Made by a program: the position numbers and the translations under genes
Notes under the pieces: model-generated
Told to the model about the DNA's origin: nothing
What the model saw: the letters and a program-made list of their open reading frames with translations, nothing else
The model's database searches: none
DNA from: Methylobacterium sp. Leaf118
Lineage (GTDB): Bacteria > Pseudomonadota > Alphaproteobacteria > Rhizobiales > Beijerinckiaceae
Reading direction: 5' to 3'
Assembly (NCBI RefSeq): GCF_920984675.1
Contig: NZ_CAKLBV010000017.1
Span: forward strand, 24,540 to 88,539
Length of the DNA: 64,000 bases
Shown: piece after piece, positions 61,804-64,000 of the stretch
Layout: each line of letters starts with the position of its first letter
Numbering within the stretch: position 1 is the first letter of the stretch

Positions 61804-63378
61804 TCAGCCCCGCTCCTCGTCCGGCACCAGCCGGCCGCAGACGATGCGCCCCCCCCGCGGCTCCGCGAGTCCATCGCGTCGCCCGTCCGCACCCGATCCG
61901 GTCTCGGTCTCCGGCGGTGCCGCGTCCCGCTCCGTCGGCACCGCGGCGGCGCGGGCCGCCTCGGACGCCTCGGGACCGCTGTGGCGGGTATGGGCCGAGC
62001 GGGTCGGCCCCGCCGCCTTGAAGGCGGTGGTGTCCTCCTCGGGCCGGTCGGCGGCGCAGCCCCAATCCAGGGGCTCGTCCTGCACGTAGCGCTTGCCGAG
62101 GCGCAGGGCGGTCTCGGCCTTGGTCAACTCGCCCCCGAGATAGAACGCATGGGCGCCATCGCTCTCCACGCTGAGGTCCGGGAAGAAGGCCATCGCGTCG
62201 GTGCCGGTCCGGTGGATGGCGCGGTTGTAGACGTGGATGCCGTCCTCCGCGACGGCGATGCGGTAGTTCGGGTCGCGCACTTCGGCGGCGAGGGCGGCGA
62301 TCTCGTCCGGGGTCTGCACGAAGGGGCGCTTGTCGTGAAGGGCGAGAAGCGCCCGGCCGTAGCCCTTGGGCAGGGCCGCGTCGGCCTTCGCCGCGTACAT
62401 GACCCGGCGGGCGGCGTCGTGCTCCTCGACGGTGCGCCGGGTATGGTTCGAGACCTGCACGATCAGCACGTTGCGGATGGCGAGTTCCGAGCACATGCCG
62501 ACGAGCAGCGCCGTGACGCCGAGGCTGTCGGCCTCGGTCAGCTCGGTGAGGTTGCCCGTGCCCATCATCATCTCGATCTGCGGCCAGCGGGCGCGGGTGT
62601 CGCGGTAGCGGGCGATGGAATCCACGAAGCCGAAATGGATCGGCTCCAGGATCGGGTCGGCCATGTAGGGGCGTCCCGCCCGCTCCATCCGCTCGATGGC
62701 CCGGTCCAGGGAGGGCAGGTCGTCGGGCCGCATCGGCACGAGGACCGGCACCGCATCGGTCTCGAAGGCGAGGTCCAGCGTCTCCTCGTTGAGGCTGAGC
62801 AGGTAGTCGGCGCCCGCCTTCGCGCCCCGGGTCAACTCGTCCAGGGAGAAGGAATCGACGCTCACCCTCAAGCCCGCCGCCTTCAGCGCCCGCACGCTGT
62901 CCTCGAGATGCGGGAACGCGGTATCGGGCAGCCCGCCGAGGTCGATCACGTCGGCCCCGCGGCGGGCGAGGTCGCGCCCCTTCGCGACGATCTGGTCCGG
63001 GGTCATCTTCGAGGCGTCGACGATCTCGGAGAAGATGCGCAGGTCGTGGCGCGACAGGTCGACCTTGCGGGCGGTGAGCCCGAGATGGGCCGGCAGATCG
63101 ACGATCTCGTCGGGCCCGCGCTCGACCGGCAGGCCGAAATGAACCGAGAGCGCCTCGGGGTTCGCCCGGCACCGGCCGGGCAGGACGATACGGGTCGCGC
63201 CCTCCGGCATCGTCACCCGGCGCTTGATGATCTCTTCCGTCATCAGCGCGGCGACCTTCACTCCGGCATCCGCGATGGTCCAGGTGTAGCGCTCGGGGGG
63301 CAGCGTCGCGGCCACCTTCTCCAGCCGGGCATGGGCCAGCTTGCCGGTGATGAAGACGAGGTGCTCGGGGGCGCTCAT
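61804..63378 (-). CDS. Archaeal-type dihydropteroate-synthase-like protein
   Basis: A 524-residue protein of the TIGR00284/DUF6513 group. The N-terminal ~150 residues (HLVFITGKLAHARLEKVAAT) form a domain found with DHPS-like barrels. The barrel shows GADVIDLGGLPDTAFPHLED, LRVSVDSFSLDELTRGAKAG and YLLSLNEETLDLAF, a DHPS-like phosphate site. The Methanocaldococcus homologue is reported to make the pterin-RFAP precursor of H4MPT. The last ~80 residues are low in complexity (Pro/Ala/Glu/Arg). ATG 63378 overlaps the kinase stop by 4 bp. It differs fully from FolP at 36478. Confidence 0.88.
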   Translation of the reverse strand: MSAPEHLVFITGKLAHARLEKVAATLPPERYTWTIADAGVKVAALMTEEIIKRRVTMPEGATRIVLPGRCRANPEALSVHFGLPVERGPDEIVDLPAHLGLTARKVDLSRHDLRIFSEIVDASKMTPDQIVAKGRDLARRGADVIDLGGLPDTAFPHLEDSVRALKAAGLRVSVDSFSLDELTRGAKAGADYLLSLNEETLDLAFETDAVPVLVPMRPDDLPSLDRAIERMERAGRPYMADPILEPIHFGFVDSIARYRDTRARWPQIEMMMGTGNLTELTEADSLGVTALLVGMCSELAIRNVLIVQVSNHTRRTVEEHDAARRVMYAAKADAALPKGYGRALLALHDKRPFVQTPDEIAALAAEVRDPNYRIAVAEDGIHVYNRAIHRTGTDAMAFFPDLSVESDGAHAFYLGGELTKAETALRLGKRYVQDEPLDWGCAADRPEEDTTAFKAAGPTRSAHTRHSGPEASEAARAAAVPTERDAAPPETETGSGADGRRDGLAEPRGGRIVCGRLVPDEERG

Positions 63379-63926
63379 GCCGCCCGCTCCGCGCGTTCGG
63401 GCCCGCGCACCACGATCGCGCCGGGGAAGGCCGCGGCGAAACGCGGAAAGGCTGCGTCCACGAGGCCGGCGGCGGCGAGCGCCTGCGGATCGGCGTCGGG
63501 CACGGGCGCGGCCTTTTCGAGGATGCAGCGCCCGGCGCCGAGCCGGGTCGCGAGCCAGAGGGCGAGGCTGTCCGAGGTGACCGCCCAGCTCTCGGCGATG
63601 TCCGGCGCCCCGGCCTTCAGGGCCGCCGGGTCCCACACGACGCAGCCGCCCGCGCCGAGGACACTCGCGACGGCGTCCACGTCCGCCGCGACGGTCAGCC
63701 GCGGTTCGAGGGCGCACAGAATTTCGGCCATGCGGCCCATGGCGTCGAGCGCGAGGCGATGGGCGAGCCGGTCGTCGTAGCCCAGGGCGGCCTGGCTCGT
63801 CCGTACGGCCTCGGCGAAGGGGCCGCCGCCGGGGACCACCGCGATGGGCGCCTGCGCGAGGCAGGCCGACAGGACCGCGCGCAGGCGCTCCGGGTCGGAG
63901 ACGAGGCTGCCGCCGACCTTCACCAC
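63375..63926 (-). CDS. MfnE-like amino-acid-kinase family protein (start may lie upstream)
   Basis: At least 183 residues of a small amino-acid kinase-fold protein (COG2054 group). Motifs: VVKVGGSLVSDPERLRAVLS, AVVPGGGPFAEAVRTSQAAL and TSDSLALWLATRLGAGRCIL. The archaeal member MfnE phosphorylates a furan precursor in methanofuran synthesis (established). GTG 63926 is a possible start, giving the family opening VVKVGGSL. The frame stays open to the window edge, so the true start could be beyond it. It precedes the dihydropteroate-synthase-like gene. Confidence 0.8.
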   Translation of the reverse strand: MVKVGGSLVSDPERLRAVLSACLAQAPIAVVPGGGPFAEAVRTSQAALGYDDRLAHRLALDAMGRMAEILCALEPRLTVAADVDAVASVLGAGGCVVWDPAALKAGAPDIAESWAVTSDSLALWLATRLGAGRCILEKAAPVPDADPQALAAAGLVDAAFPRFAAAFPGAIVVRGPERAERAA

Positions 63927-64000
63927 GCTCCAGGCCGCTCGCCCGGTGCGGAGGAGGGGGGCGGCGCCGCGCCCGTCACCCGCCGAGGGGAGCGCGGCAT

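Noticed and set aside
63998..64000. ATG at the right edge on the minus strand as start of a gene
   Set aside because: It is not in frame with the MfnE-like protein, and too little sequence is visible to support another gene.

Overview
The window is a high-GC alphaproteobacterial chromosome segment from a serine-cycle methylotroph, almost certainly Methylobacterium/Methylorubrum or a close relative. The evidence is one island that holds serine-cycle genes, a lanthanide-type methanol dehydrogenase (XoxF), PQQ biosynthesis, the formyltransferase/hydrolase complex, the tetrahydromethanopterin (H4MPT) C1 pathway and fae. From memory, the order sga-hpr-mtdA-fch-mtkAB-ppc-mcl ... xoxFGJ ... pqqE-pqqCD-pqqB-pqqA ... 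mxbMD ... fhcCDAB / mptG-mtdB-orfY-mch-orf5-orf7-fae matches Methylobacterium extorquens AM1. No alignment was run.

Region 1 (1-9575) is a surface-polysaccharide locus: an acyltransferase cut by the window edge, an O-antigen-ligase/polymerase-type membrane protein, a Wzz/GumC chain-length protein, an exported beta-helix protein, a glycosyltransferase, a polysaccharide deacetylase and a divergent Wzx-like flippase. Region 2 (9689-15894) holds housekeeping and unknown genes: moaB, two small exported proteins, a small helical protein, a glycosyltransferase-2-like protein, an SPL-related radical SAM protein, rnhB, a GT4 glycosyltransferase and an LpxH-like phosphoesterase.

Region 3 (15895-28813) is the serine cycle: sgaA, hprA, mtdA, fchA, mtkA, mtkB, ppc and mclA in one direction, ended by a strong intrinsic terminator. 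A dienelactone-hydrolase-like exported protein and a pterin carbinolamine dehydratase follow. Region 4 (29019-42164) holds a three-gene ABC importer, xoxF-xoxG-xoxJ, an opposing folP-folB-folK operon, and pqqA, pqqB, pqqCD, pqqE plus two uncharacterised periplasmic genes translationally coupled to pqqE.

Region 5 (42459-63926) starts with a sensor kinase/response regulator pair (probably mxbD/mxbM) and a small cysteine-containing exported protein. Then come fhcB-A-D-C and, divergently, mptG-like, mtdB, orfY, mch, orf5, orf7 and fae. It ends with a set of archaeal-type cofactor genes for H4MPT and methylofuran synthesis: HisA-like, MfnF-like, DUF447, dihydropteroate-synthase-like and MfnE-like. 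A MxaD-like protein and a YVTN beta-propeller protein sit among them.

Together, methanol is oxidised in the periplasm by XoxF with PQQ and cytochrome XoxG. Formaldehyde is captured by Fae on H4MPT, oxidised by MtdB and Mch, and released as formate by FhcABCD using methylofuran. C1 units re-enter through H4F (FchA, MtdA) into the serine cycle (SgaA, HprA, Ppc, MtkAB, MclA). Genes not seen here include mxaFI, pqqFG, ftfL, glyA and glycerate kinase. No tRNA, rRNA, CRISPR array, insertion sequence or prophage was recognised. All coordinates include the stop codon.
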